Shown: piece by piece, positions 25,843 to 37,179 of the stretch
How positions within the stretch are numbered: position 1 is the first letter of the stretch
Layout: every line of letters begins with the position of its first letter
Assembly: GCA_032209605.1 (NCBI GenBank)
Contig: JASFXZ010000078.1
Location: forward strand, 372,001-436,000
Direction: 5' to 3'
Length of the DNA stretch: 64,000 nt
Source: Mactromeris polynyma
Lineage: Eukaryota > Mollusca > Bivalvia > Venerida > Mactridae
Translations under genes and position numbers: made by a program
The notes under the pieces: model-generated
Seen by the model: the letters and a program-made list of their open reading frames with translations, nothing else
The model's database searches: none
What the model was told of the DNA's origin: nothing

Positions 25843-27440
25843 TTTCATTAACACAATTTATGTAGAACATTGTCTAGAAACATGTTTTACTGTATTATTT
25901 TTCTTGGTGGATTTATTACATCATCATATAAATAACAAAATTGAACGCAAAGCATTCAAATTAGTTCAATAATAATATTCCAAAAATGAATATGATAGTC
26001 AAATAAACCTTACCCAATTTATTTTTGTTCTTCAAGTATCATACAATTACTTCCTACTAATGTATATTATGTTATCAATAAATATGTTATCTTTTGCTGT
26101 AAAATACCCCCCATTGTAATTGATTCTGAAAAAATGCAGCAATTACAATAACATTTTAAATGAAATTTAATCACATTACACCATTATATTGTCTCCCTAG
26201 TTTAAAGATTAAAAATACTTTTGTTTTATTTGAGGAAACAATATCTTGACATACTAAGTTATAGAAAATGAATGTATGTTATACTAAAAATTTTCTGCAT
26301 TTTATCAGTGCTATATTGCTGTATAAAATAAGCTCCTTGGCTCTATGTATCATTGTATGGCTTCTGGAGTGTACTCACGATGCTTATCAATCTCACTGTA
26401 GCCCCTTAATCATTGACCACCGGCTAGTTGCCATGGTACATCAGATCAAAGGGTCTGCAGTGTAATTGTAACTGTATTCCTGCTGAGGTGTTACTACTCA
26501 GATCTGAGCAATTTTCGACTTCCAATTTTTTATAAGTAATATAATAGATATCTTAGATAAAAGTAATGGAAAGCCTTGTATATGTATTGATTATGATTTT
26601 ATTGGCAAAGTGCTCGTGGTGGCGGGACTTTATATTATTTATCATCTTTTTGAATCTGAGTGTATACAAGTTGATAAAGCATTTAGTATAAAAAAAATGA
26701 AATGCATTTATATGAGTTTGTAAAGAAAGTTGAAAAAATTGCATCTGGATTTCAGTGATATAATAGTCTCTTTGTTTTGCAATTCATTTTACGTTTTTTC
26801 TAACTTAATACTGTTGATCTAGGATCTATGATGTACTGGACTATTTTAGCAATGTTTGCAAAAATGTTTACCGTATCCTTAAAACAATTGTTGGAACATA
26901 CAAGTCTGAGAAGATCCCATTCAGCATTGAATGGTGTACGGAATCATGCGGGTTCACAAGGTATTGCAGATAACAGCAAACAAATTAAACTTGACAGTAA
27001 ATGTCCGATAAACCATCAACCAGGACGAACAAATGATTGTAGTTTATATCCATATCGACTATTTCTTTGCCTTGCAATCACAGAAGACGTTCTGTGTATC
27101 TCTTTCCATAAACTAGAACACTGTATGATTGATCGTACGTGTTCAGATGCAATGGCTTACAGCCAAAACAAACCAACTTCTGTATAGAGGGGATCGTTCA
27201 TTGCGCATTTGAAATATATGCATGTACAAAGTATTTATCAAGATATTTCTAGGAAATGTAAATCAATTTCCTCTATAGCGATAATGGAGCAACAAAATAT
27301 GTCGCTTGTTGCTTTGGAAACTTCTATCAGAGGAATTCTATGCAATCACCAGATTGTTACGAGACTTAATGCTTTAACACATTGACGTAGTGGTAAGACT
27401 ATCCAATAGTAACCGTGCACAACTATATATTAAAATAGCA
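25843..27440. other. Intergenic, no gene seen
   Basis: The 119-codon open frame at 26828-27187 has no recognisable motif, lies in AT-rich non-coding-like sequence and is not called. No tRNA or clear repeat was recognised. Confidence 0.5.
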
Positions 27441-27444
27441 GACT

Positions 27445-27860
27445 TTTATACGCCCGTTTGAAAAATGGGACGTATTGTGGGAACAGTCGTGGCGGACGGG
27501 CGGCGTCCACATGTTGTCCGCTCTCTAAGTCAAAGAGTTTTCAACCTATCCTTACCAAACTTGGTGAAAATGTTTGTGGGCATAATATCTCGGCCAAGTT
27601 CGATAGCCAGCCACATCGCCCCAGGCACTTCGGAATTATGGACCTTGAATTGTCCAAAATTGGTCAAATTAGCTTTGTCCGCTCTCTATGTCAAATAGTT
27701 TTCATCCGATCTTTACCAAACTAGATGAAAATGTTTATGCGCATAATATCTCGGCCAAGTTCGATAACCAGTCATATCGCTCAAGTCACTCGGGAGTTAT
27801 CACCCTTTGATTTTAGAAATTACCTAAAATTTGTATTGTTTAACTCTGAGCTCTGACACG
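27445..27860 (+). repeat. Dispersed-type repeat with 161-bp internal direct repeat
   Basis: A GC-richer segment contains two related copies starting TTGTCCGCTCTCTA at 27514 and 27675. Each runs through TACCAAACT, ATGAAAATGTTT and GGCATAATATCTCGGCCAAG. I recall similar stretches as common repeats in bivalve genomes, but this needs a search. Open frames across it are short and in different frames, so no gene is called. Confidence 0.65.
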
Positions 27861-28070
27861 TATTTTGTGACAGTTTGCCACTCTTGTTAATTATTATATG
27901 TGGCTTTTTCCAGTGTCTGAAACTTAGTATATTTTACATGCTACAGTTAAAGTAACAAGTATAATGTTTTTCATCCCGAGGTATAAACAATATGAGCCGC
28001 AACATAGCAGTATAGTCATGGTTTTCAATGACTACATCGTTAAGTGTGTAAAGCATCCTCCGGAGCTGTA

Positions 28071-28780
28071 CTATACTATCCGGGGGCAACACTATACTAT
28101 CCGGGAGCAACACTATACTATCCGGGAGCAACACTATACTATCCGGGAGCAACACTATACTATCCGGGAGCAACACTATACTATCCGGGAGCAACACTAT
28201 ACTATCCGGGAGCAACACTATACTATCCGGGAGCAACAATATACTATCCGGGAGCAACACTATACTATCCGGGAGCAACACTATACTATCCGGGAGCAAC
28301 ACTATACTATCTGGGAGCAACACTATACTATCCGGGAGCAACACTATACTATCCGGGAGCAACACTATACTATCCGGGAGCAACAATATACTATCCGGTA
28401 GCAACACTATACTATCCGGGAGCAACACTATACTATCCGGGAGCAACACTATACTATCCGGGGGCAACACTATACTATCCGGGAGCAACACTATACTATC
28501 CGGGAGCAACACTATACTATCCGGGAGCAACACTATACTATCCGGGGGCAACACTATGCTATCCGGGAGCAACACTATACTATCCGGGAGCAACACTATA
28601 CTATCCGGGAGCAACAATATACTATCCGGTAGCAACACTATACTATCCGGGAGCAACACTATACTATCCGGGAGCAACACTATACTATCCGGGAGCAACA
28701 CTATACTATCTGGGAGCAACACTATACTATCCGGGAGCAACACTATACTATCCGGGAGCAACACTATACTATCCGGGAGC
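28071..28780. repeat. 21-bp minisatellite (about 34 copies)
   Basis: Units read CTATACTATCCGGGAGCAAC plus one A. Sparse variants (CCGGTAGC, CTGGGAGC, CCGGGGGC, CAATATAC) recur at multiples of 21 bp; for example, the GGTAGC unit and its neighbour recur 231 bp (11 units) apart. The period is seven codons with no stop, so open frames of 145-276 codons appear on both strands. None has other support as a gene. Confidence 0.96.
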
Positions 28781-29373
28781 CCAAAATGTTGGCTGTTGTT
28801 GAGGTGTTGTTGGTACTACATTCTTACTACGGGAATATTAATACCGTCGTTGCTAAAGAAACGAAATGTTGCGCTTTAAAACGAATGTCAGTGTTGATTG
28901 AAATGTGGCTGCCGCTTGTATATATATGACACGTAATGAGACAAACGACAACTCTTTAGGGGTTATAATTTTTAGACAGAGGAGAAAGTTGACGTGCGCT
29001 GAAATTTATTGATGTATACATGCGATGCTCCTGTGAGTTCCGTCGAACTGCAAGAGCTAAGACGCTGTTATGATAACACCATGGAGATGTCTCGCTGTCA
29101 TATTGCAAAACTGACGTAGCCTTATGTGTCACAGCTAGGGCTTATAATACTAATACAACTTCCCTTGACATTTAAAAATAAATTCATGAAGCAATCTATA
29201 AACTTGTGAAAACTCTGAACTTACTTTATTTCGCCATGTTTGCTTTCATCGCTTAATAATTAGATAAAACATTAACTATATGTAACAGAATATACGACAT
29301 TGCTGCCGTTGCCTACACTATTCTACAATTTTATACACGAGTTATTTTGCAAAATGTTTATGTTTTGACGTTC
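28781..29373. other. Upstream region of opine dehydrogenase 1
   Basis: Non-coding sequence between the 21-bp minisatellite and the gene. It should hold the promoter and the non-coding first exon, but no clear TATA or initiator could be assigned. Confidence 0.4.
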
Positions 29374-29386
29374 TGTTTTCAGTTAA
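29374..29386 (+). other. Probable 5'-leader splice acceptor of opine dehydrogenase 1
   Basis: GACGTTCTGTTTTCAG is a pyrimidine-rich acceptor immediately before TTAA and the ATG. It implies that the transcript starts further upstream and that an intron lies in the leader. The matching donor was not identified. Confidence 0.5.
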
Positions 29387-30592
29387 ATGGAAACACCAAC
29401 ACGTATTTTGGTTTGCGGTGGTGGAAATGGGGCGCATACTTTGGCAGCAACTGCGGCTGTGCTCAAGAATGTGGAGGTTAATGTCATGACGCTGTTTGCT
29501 GACGAGGCCAAGCGCTGGACAGACACCCTTGGTGGAGAAAGCATTGAGATTGATGCCACTTATAATGACGGAAACAAAGGCGTTTTTAAAGGAAGACCGA
29601 GGATAATCACTAACGATCCGGCACAAGGAATGGACGGTGTTGATGCCGTGTTCTTTGTGGTTCCCGCATTTGCACATCAGCAATATTTCGATGCAATCGT
29701 TAAGTATATAAAACCAAACACAATCGTTGTTGGAATGCCGGGCCAAGCAGGGTTTGAATTTCAAGCCCTGAAAAGCCTTGGTGAATTAGCTTTTAACTGT
29801 GCAATACTTAGTTTAGAATCTTTACCATGGGCTTGTAGGATTCTAGAATTTGCGAAGAAAGTACAAATTCTCGGGTTTAAAGATGTTCTAGGCGCATCTA
29901 TGATACCAGGACGCGGTAATTACAAAGTACCGCCATTGCAGTTTGTTCAAACAATTCTAGGGAAGAAGCCGACGGTAAACGTGACCCAGAATTACATAGC
30001 TGTAAACCTCATGGCTAAATCAATTATCCACCCGCCTATCTTGTATGGAAAATGGAAGAACTGGGACGGCAAGCCGATAGCTGAACCACCGTTGTTTTAT
30101 CAAGGTGTCGACGACACACAAGCCGCTTTGCTTTCCAAAGTGAGCGATGAAGTTGTGGCTACCGCGAAGGAAATTGAAAAACAGAGGAATGATCTTGACA
30201 TGTCCGAAGTAATTCACATCTCTCAATGGTTTAAATTATATTACTGTGAGCAAATTGCAGATGCTAGCTCTTTAAGGTCGTGTATGGTTACAAATAAAGC
30301 GTACAATGGTTTACTTCACCCCATGAAGAAAACAGATGATGGTTACGTACCAGACTTCACATACAGATACACATCAGAGGATATACCATTTGGTCTTGTT
30401 GTTATGAAAGGTATTGCTGAGTGTGTGAATGTCAAAACTCCGGCCATTGACACAGTAATCGCATGGGCACAGGGTAAACTTGGTAAGGAATACATTGTTG
30501 GGTCCGAACTGAAGGGTAAGGACGTGGCAACTACTCGGGCACCACAAGCGTATGGATTCACAACATTGGAAGATTTATGCAAAATGCTCTAA
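29387..30592 (+). CDS. Opine dehydrogenase 1 (octopine dehydrogenase family)
   Basis: The 401-residue protein matches the usual length (about 400) of mollusc opine dehydrogenases. These cytosolic enzymes condense pyruvate with an amino acid using NADH, regenerating NAD+ when oxygen is short. The N-terminal nucleotide-binding loop is CGGGNGAHTLA (residues 10-20). By recalled comparison with scallop octopine dehydrogenase, key residues are kept: Gln120 (GMPGQAGFEF), Cys150 (LPWACRI), the catalytic His215 (IIHPPILYGKW), Trp281, Arg327 and Asp332 (YRYTSEDIPFG). The CDS is one open frame. A good acceptor, GTTCTGTTTTCAG, ends only four bases before the ATG, suggesting a spliced 5' leader. The amino-acid partner (arginine, alanine, glycine or taurine) cannot be told from sequence. 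A paralogue lies 7.3 kb downstream on the same strand. Confidence 0.93.
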   Translation: METPTRILVCGGGNGAHTLAATAAVLKNVEVNVMTLFADEAKRWTDTLGGESIEIDATYNDGNKGVFKGRPRIITNDPAQGMDGVDAVFFVVPAFAHQQYFDAIVKYIKPNTIVVGMPGQAGFEFQALKSLGELAFNCAILSLESLPWACRILEFAKKVQILGFKDVLGASMIPGRGNYKVPPLQFVQTILGKKPTVNVTQNYIAVNLMAKSIIHPPILYGKWKNWDGKPIAEPPLFYQGVDDTQAALLSKVSDEVVATAKEIEKQRNDLDMSEVIHISQWFKLYYCEQIADASSLRSCMVTNKAYNGLLHPMKKTDDGYVPDFTYRYTSEDIPFGLVVMKGIAECVNVKTPAIDTVIAWAQGKLGKEYIVGSELKGKDVATTRAPQAYGFTTLEDLCKML

Positions 30593-32012
30593 ATTATTAA
30601 ACAGAACTGTTTCTGTAAACAATCAGGCCTCTTAAAAGTTTGGACAAAAACGAGAACATGTTGGCTAACAATAAGCATTCGCAAAATCATGAAAAGACTC
30701 TTGAAGTTCAGAATGACATTTTAGCGCATTTTCGTAATGATGTAAGCTTGGTTGTTTTTAAATGATTTGTTCCGTTTTTATATCCATTGTAAAGTCTTAA
30801 ACTTGTTGCTTTCAATTTACATTCTATGTTGTATAATTAAAACCAACTATTGCCCACTTTCTATATTCCATATTATATGCTTATTTATAGCATGTTTACG
30901 TTTGATTGGATTTTATATATTATTTAGACTGTTTTACATACATATAAATTGTATTAAACTATATCGTTGTATTTGTTCTATATTTACAAACTACATTATA
31001 TAAGAATATATAACATTAATAGAAAGTAGAAAATCTCTATCAAGCGCAGCCAGCAATGCTAGTATTGTGCATAGGAAACATACGAGTAAATACGAATGCA
31101 GTAACTGCAGATAATATATGTTAACCATTGTGTAATTAGTTGTGATTACACATGAATAACAAATATGAAATATGTTACGGTGGATTACCAAAATGTTATT
31201 TAATTGCTATCGCATACAAAGTCAACTGAAGTCCGCGGAGCACCAAACAATATTCCGCAGTCGCCCAGAATTCAGCTAAGGCTATACCATTAGCTGGTAG
31301 GCGTTTGGATGTCGGATCGAAAATATTAAAACCCGTCGATGACTGTGCATTGAAAGCCACAATGGCCCACTCTTAAACTGATAAGTAAATTCTTGGTACA
31401 TATAGTCACCATTATTCTGATTTGATTTTATCAGAAAAGTGGCCTAAAACTTCTATGAATGAATTTACCGGCTCCTTTGACATAATTGTAGGAGGTAATG
31501 AAGTTGCTGCTTAGGTAAAGAGAACATTTCTTGCTAGACACCATTCTCCATTAATCAGATAAAGTAATAATAATTGATTGTAACAAAAACATTACATGAT
31601 AACGACAACTCCGCAAAACTAATTTCTGAGCGTAAAAACTTGCTTAGTGGGGAGGTTATTTTCGGCATGGATAAGATAAAATCAATTGTTTTTCCAGTCT
31701 GCTGTTTCCAAATACTACCACAAGGTGTAGCAAAGTAAGCCTATCGATTCTGACGGAGATAGAGCACAGCAGAAAATGAAACAGAGCAATTTTTGTTCTT
31801 AGCGGAAATTCGCTTTATATAAGGGAAACAACTCGGGTTGGCTTTTCATACTAAGAGTTGATGATTATGGGTTATCGCTAACACGGGTTAGACAACAAGT
31901 TCGTGAATAACATTGTACAAAAAAGAAACATTTAAACGCAATTAAGTACAATTATGACATCATATATACATTAAATCGGATGCACATTTTTTTCATTCAA
32001 GACAAAGTATGA
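30593..32012. other. Intergenic, 3' flank of opine dehydrogenase 1
   Basis: AT-rich. No canonical AATAAA was identified just after the stop codon. The short open frames at 30752-31191 overlap on opposite strands and are not called. Confidence 0.45.
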
Positions 32013-32232
32013 ACGCCCGATTAGCTCAGTCAGTAGAACCCTTGACTACCACTCTACTACCCTGGGTGGGGCGTGTGATCTCCGTAACGAATTGATTGAA
32101 GATAATATGTCGTTGACCTCTGATTCATGTGTTAAGTTGTCAGTTGCATGCGGAAGAACATGTTTGTATGGAGCACTGGTAAAGTCAACTGAAAGCTATA
32201 CATAATTGAAATACTGTTGATAACGTCGTAAA
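32013..32232 (+). mobile_element. tRNA-derived SINE, copy 1
   Basis: The head ACGCCCGATTAGCTCAGTCA resembles the 5' half of a tRNA with an A-box; the B-box region is degraded. The body (ACCTCTGATTCATGTG, then TTGTCAG and GTAAAGTCAACTGAAAG) matches the body of the SINE-like element at 40215-40462. Such elements are copied by LINE machinery. Confidence 0.7.
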
Positions 32233-33065
32233 AACTCTAGCACAACAGCAAGCCACAATACTTCGTGCATAACATACAGCAACTACAATCAGATGCTGGT
32301 CAAACAGTATCTGTAAAATGTCGCATGTTCCAACAGTGACTGTTAACTATTCTCATAAACACTAGATGGTCTATAAAATTAACAAATGTAGCACACTGGT
32401 ATAGATTGATCGGTGCCGCCAAGTACTAGTATTTCAAAGACCGCCTTTCCGAAACCGGGCTCGTCCCACTCCCCTTTACGCCGAGAATCAAAATTTGTAG
32501 CAGATCACTCCTGTAATCTGGAGACCATGTACATGCAATTCGAATCTTAGCATGTTCAAATGCTTGCCAGGCCGAACATCATTAATTCGTAGGGAAGTAA
32601 ATATATACAAACCCTGTAGGATCTTCGTATAATCGTCATGTTTACTGTTGAAGCTCTATGGTGCTTTTCATTGAATATTTAATTCAGACTTTTTCGTTCC
32701 AGAGAAAGATTAATATACTTCATTTAGGTTCTATACTAGGATTCGGACTGGTGAGCCTCCTAGCTTGCCGGCCTTTTGGGTATGAACCGTCTTGTCACAA
32801 AGAGCCAGTTTGCCATTTTGTATGTTTAAAGTGCCGAAACAGCGTTACTTCATACTAATCACATTATTGTCACGGTAGTTTTTGTGTGTTTGAATTGACT
32901 CCTCTGCTAATTGGATTGAGATGTTGTGTTGGGAAATGGTTAACAAAACCTACAGATAGGAAAAACAACTAGCCCGGTATAATATATACTCTTTATTTGT
33001 ATGTTGGAGCATGTATGCCTATTAAACATCTTACAAAGTTTATTGCTACGGATTAATATTTAGAT
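32233..33065. other. Intergenic, no gene seen
   Basis: No supported gene. Slightly less AT-rich around 32440-32480 and 32740-32800, without recognisable features. Confidence 0.45.
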
Positions 33066-33158
33066 ATGGACATAAGTAATTCTGGACAACACATTCTGAG
33101 AGCCACAGTTTTAGATTTTGAGGAGGAAAATCAAACCAACAGTATCAATAGTGTTTCA
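33066..33158 (+). CDS. Candidate first coding exon (31 codons), unknown
   Basis: An ATG-led stretch (MDISNSGQHILRATVLDFEE...) ends at a strong donor, CA|GTAAGT, in phase 0. The composition, acidic and Asn/Ser-rich without stops, looks protein-like, but 31 codons can be open by chance. No following exon was identified and no family was recognised. Confidence 0.25.
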
Positions 33159-33642
33159 GTAAGTTCTGTCTAAAATTTATCATGTTAAATGAGAGTTGAC
33201 CATGTCGTATCAATATATTCCAATTTACATTCAAGAAAAATGAAATATTATTGCCAGATTTCTCACTCTATATAGTTACAAATGTATTTGCTTTAAACGT
33301 GACATCGCGATCAATTAATCGCACATTTGGTACAAATTATACGAAAATACTTACTTAATATGTACACAAAATGGACAATGGTTCAACAAGGTAGTCTATT
33401 CTGTCCAATGCTCACTTTTATAGATACCACCGACTCATATATGTTTATGTCGTAAAGTCGTATGGCTCCAGTGGGATTATAAATTGTAAAGCTCCAAGGG
33501 AAATAACTAGTGCTGGAGGATTGACGATTTCTATCATAAGCTAATAAGTTTTTTGCATTTAAGTGTTTCACATCAACTCCACATTACAATCAGACTATTT
33601 CTGCGAATGATTTACTTATTGAATATCATTCCAGATCATTCT

Positions 33643-33850
33643 GTAACAGAGAGAATACAGGGAACGCCACATACATAAGACAGTGCCTCTCTACACAGAC
33701 CTCCGGGAAAACAACAATCCATAAAACATAAAGCACTTGAGGAGGTTAAGGGGTACATACGTAAGGGAACAGAAGCACAAGGAATGGCCTGGCAGACCAT
33801 AATGAATAACTTGGAGAATCAAAGAGAACAAGAGTGGGGGCTGTAAGTGG
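33643..33850 (-). repeat. Dispersed repeat, inverted copy of the 17.8-kb element
   Basis: Read on the minus strand, this matches 17819-18012 closely: GGTCTGCCAGGCCATTCC, CTTAACCTCCTCAAGTGC, TTTTCCCGGAGG and TATGTGGCGTTCCC occur in the same order. The tRNA-like head of the other copy is absent here. Confidence 0.8.
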
Positions 33851-34347
33851 CATGTAAGATCGGGTAAAAAAGCATGACATTCCCAAAAGTCACTGCCAAC
33901 ATTATCACGGCAATATCACGTAGACAGTCATTGTCTACAAGTAACAGACATGATATATAGATCCAACTGGGATAGAGTTTACCATAACTCAATGACTTAT
34001 CTACACTCTCACTGTTTATTTATTCGGATGAATAATGGCGAAAAAATGTGGAATACTTACAAGTACATTTCAACCATTTACTGTGTGTATTATAACAATC
34101 AGTGAACACCACAAGTGTACACCGTGTCGAGATACTGTTATACCTCAGTACAAGTTTGATAATCTGATACAACAATTAAATCTTTTAGAAATCAAGATGT
34201 ATTCACGTAATAATAAAAAGCATAAACAACTTCTACTTAAATATATTTTTTCATGTGAGCCCAGTTAGGGTCTTTCCAAATAGAATTTTGAATCACCCTG
34301 CTTCAGTATAATACTCGGTCTGTGTGATCAAATCTGCGTCAAACCAA
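33851..34347. other. Intergenic, no gene seen
   Basis: No supported gene; the 77-codon open frame at 34035-34268 has no recognisable motif. Confidence 0.45.
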
Positions 34348-34481
34348 CCCTTCGTTCAGTTACGGCTATCAGTGGCGAACGTTTTGTATTTTATCCCTTG
34401 CCCACCATAGCACATTGGCTGCACACGGGAACGCAAAACGTTACGAAACGATAGGACTGATAGCCGTAACTGAACGCAGGA
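34348..34481. mobile_element. Inverted-repeat element with 26-bp arms
   Basis: The left arm (34348-34373, containing CGTTCAGTTACGGCTATCAG) pairs with the right arm (34456-34481, ACTGATAGCCGTAACTGAAC). A second inner pair, AACGTTTTG against CAAAACGTT, lies within the 82-bp loop. The ends are unlike families A and B, so it is a separate miniature element family. Confidence 0.75.
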
Positions 34482-34694
34482 CTGTTATCTGTCACTCTCT
34501 GTCAACAACGTTATACAATTTGATACCATCATATTTCAGAAATTATCTAGAGTACAAAGAATGACAACCAAACATTGTTGCTGTCGACCTGTTGAGTATA
34601 AGTCATTATGCATATCAGAGCAATTTCATCAAACTATCGATGTTTATTAAGAAGTTACGAAGGCAGTCCTTTTATTTCTTGATCATCACATATA

Positions 34695-34857
34695 CAGTAA
34701 ACCTCAATACTATGACCAGCCATGGGACACTTGCAAACTGATCTAATTATTGATGTGGTCGTAATATTGAGGTTATATAAAGAGCAAAATTGTGAAAATG
34801 GACTAAAAAAAAATTGTGTTCCTCATTTTGAGATGGTCTTTAAGTGAGGTTTTACTG
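34695..34857. mobile_element. Family A miniature inverted-repeat element, copy 2
   Basis: Starts TA-CAGTAAACCTCAATA and ends GTGAGGTTTTACTG. The interior holds GGTCGTAATATTGAGGTT, typical of the family. About 163 bp, non-coding. Confidence 0.85.
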
Positions 34858-35358
34858 GATTGTATATGTTAATTTGATTTATGCAATATGCACTACAAAG
34901 AAGACAAGAAGTAAAATGCATGAGATACTGTGATAGTTATTACATGAACAGAGTGACGTAATCAGTACATGATGTACTGTACTAGCGATTATCAGAGCTT
35001 TTCAATATCCGTATACACAAACTAACACATATGTATTTACACAGACGGTTATGTCTTAGTAAACAATTCGCTAATTAGAGACATTGATGATGCACATGAC
35101 CCTGTAGGTTTATTTATCCAGAAAGTTCGTCCCTGCTGGTACCATTGTTGCATCCCAAGGTGAAAATAATTAATGATTAACACACCACCTGTCCACCAAT
35201 ATCATTCGTGCCGCATACTAGAACAGGTACCATGGTTATTTACTTTCTACTCTCAATTGAATAAGCCACAGGGGAGCAGGGTACCAGGTTTCCTCATGAT
35301 GTACAGCGTTGATAGCATCGGGTACCAATATCATAGCGTAACCTGATATGACCGTTAC

Positions 35359-35493
35359 CTGGAACAGCGAATTTACCTTTTCCGTGGAAACCAATGGCGG
35401 TGTATTACCATGATTGTCGGCTGACGTATTGACAGACATATTTGTGTACATGTAATTTCTTTTTGGAACTACCAAGTTTTCCTCTTCACCCAT
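35359..35493 (-). CDS. Candidate first coding exon (45 codons), unknown
   Basis: On the minus strand an ATG-led stretch (MGEEENLVVPKRNYMYTNMS...STEKVNSLFQ) ends at CAG|GTAACG in phase 0. The open frame also continues to 85 codons without splicing. It is rich in Asn, Ser and Glu, like a soluble N-terminus. No downstream exon or family was recognised, so this is only a candidate. Confidence 0.28.
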
Positions 35494-36041
35494 TTAAAAA
35501 GGTAAGGGCTCTTAGTATGATTATAACAACTATGATTTGTTAAAAATTTAGACTATGCATCTAAGCGTCAATTTGTTTACTTCTTGTAAAAAATTCGACT
35601 TCAGAACAAAATAAAGCTTGAAGACTCTGAATTTCAATTCTCATTATTGTCGTTGTGATGGAGAATATTGTATTTATTAAAGTTATCCAGTGACGTCCGT
35701 ATGTATGTAGTGTTCGTTACTTTCACAACTTAATGTAGCAATTTTCGAACTGTTTACTGCAAAAATCGCTCTTCCTATAGTAAATGCTGAAATTTAAGCA
35801 AACTACCGTAAGGTGTTTAACCAGAAATTTATTTAATTGTGACATTATCGCTTTCTGTGTTAGGCTAAACGTTTTCAACACAATTTTTCTGAACATAACT
35901 TTTGAACATACATTGGAATTAACATTTCATGGTTAAGAATTGACGCATTTTGGACACATTTAATTAAGGACATTAGTGTACAAACAAGTATATACATTTA
36001 GCGCAACTACTTAGATTTACATTGTATAAATGTATGTAATA

Positions 36042-36085
36042 CAGTAAAACCTCTATAATAAGACCACCTTTGTGACACTTGAACC
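36042..36085. mobile_element. Partial family A end
   Basis: TA-CAGTAAAACCTCTATAATA and AAGACCACC match the left end of family A. The sequence then diverges into the 600-bp duplicated segment, so this is a truncated end or the outer terminus of a larger element spanning 36042-36690. Confidence 0.6.
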
Positions 36086-36104
36086 ATTCAGATGATGTTT
36101 GTTT

Positions 36105-36690
36105 TAGAAACGTATTGGTGATTAAGTATGCCACGTTGTGGTTGAGGGACCAAACCATTTTAGGGGCCACACTTACAGCCCTTATTTTGTTAAAGAATGT
36201 TTTTCGCATGGCTAACTACAAAATAAAACAGTTCAGTGAAAATGACGACGTAAGCACGTTTATACTGAAATTACATCTAAGTAAATCTAATACAATTTCA
36301 TATTTGACTTAAATTGACAAACGAATCATTTATAACACGATTGAGACTGCTGACTGGACAAGTCTTAATTTAAGTCCCATTCTTACCCGCCCAATGTCCG
36401 ACACTTTATCAGGGTGATGACCAGACATCAGGTGACTGAGAATGTTTAACCCATACATAAAGCATATCATTGTACATGTATAATATTATACTATATATTG
36501 ATGATTACACGTACAGTAAAACCTGAATAATAAAACAACCCTTGGAACCTTGAAAACTGGTCTTCTTATTGAAGCGGTCTTAATATTGAGGTTGAATAGA
36601 GAGAAAAACAGACAAAATGGACTTGAAAATTGTGTTCTTAATTTCATGGTGGTTTTATTATTGAGGTGGTCTTTAAGTGAGGTCTTACTG
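36105..36690 (+). repeat. 600-bp repeat, left inverted copy
   Basis: It matches the minus strand of 41253-41885. Shared blocks include TTGTGGTTGAGGGAC, GGGGCCACAC, TTTGTTAAAGAATGT, GGCTAAC, AACACGATT and AATGGGACTT-type sequence, ending with a family A element in the same place (ACACGTACAGTAAAACC). The two copies are about 5 kb apart and flank opine dehydrogenase 2. Confidence 0.8.
36514..36690. mobile_element. Family A miniature inverted-repeat element, copy 3
   Basis: TA-CAGTAAAACCTGAATAATA at the left and GTGAGGTCTTACTG-TA at the right; 177 bp. Present at the equivalent place in the inverted copy at 41253, so it inserted before that segment was duplicated. Confidence 0.88.
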
Positions 36691-36692
36691 TA

Positions 36693-37103
36693 TATACATG
36701 TATAATACTTGATATTGTCGATGTTTCGATGTTAGTGATACAAACTTCCAGGAATATTCTAAGGGTTACTAAGTAGTTTGGACTTTTAAATAAACAACAC
36801 GGACATCTGTTATTAATTAAACAACATGAGGTATTCTGTATACCTAGAAGTATTGTTCAGGCAAACAGCTTACCGTGTATTTATCAAGTCAAGTAGTTTC
36901 TATATCGTAGAGGTAAATGTATGTAAGAATTTGCCATGAGATGTGAAAGTGTTGGCAGCATGTCAGAGATTTATTCTCAAGTTTGTAAATCACATATGTA
37001 TGTTGCATAGTTGAATGGTGGAATGCTAGAATATTTGGTGTGGGTGTTGTCATGAATGTGTCTGTGAATGAGATACAACCACAATAAAAACTTTACCAAA
37101 TAT
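36693..37103. other. Intergenic, no gene seen
   Basis: AT-rich sequence without recognisable features. Confidence 0.45.
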
Positions 37104-37179
37104 CGAGGGTTCGGTGCAAGACTATAGTAACTCCTATATAGATACATTGGAGTTACGATAGTCTTGTGTTGAACCTTCG
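37104..37179. repeat. 76-bp palindrome, copy 2
   Basis: Starts CGAGGGTTCGGTGCAAGAC and ends GTTGAACCTTCG, the same 76-bp length as the other two copies but with more arm mismatches. Not directly next to a miniature element. It lies about 710 bp upstream of opine dehydrogenase 2. Confidence 0.9.

Noticed and set aside
25109..25870. 253-codon Ser/Pro/Leu-rich frame on the minus strand
   Set aside because: It is simple tandem repeat DNA without start context, splice sites or non-repeat domains.
26828..27187. 119-codon frame
   Set aside because: No recognisable motif, no splice support, and composition like the surrounding non-coding DNA.
27934..28879. Long repeat proteins (LLPDSIV and YYPGATL types)
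   Set aside because: The 21-bp repeat has no stop in several frames; opposite strands are equally open, so there is no sign of selection for one.
29342..29764. Minus-strand frames overlapping opine dehydrogenase 1
   Set aside because: They are antisense shadows of a well-supported coding region.
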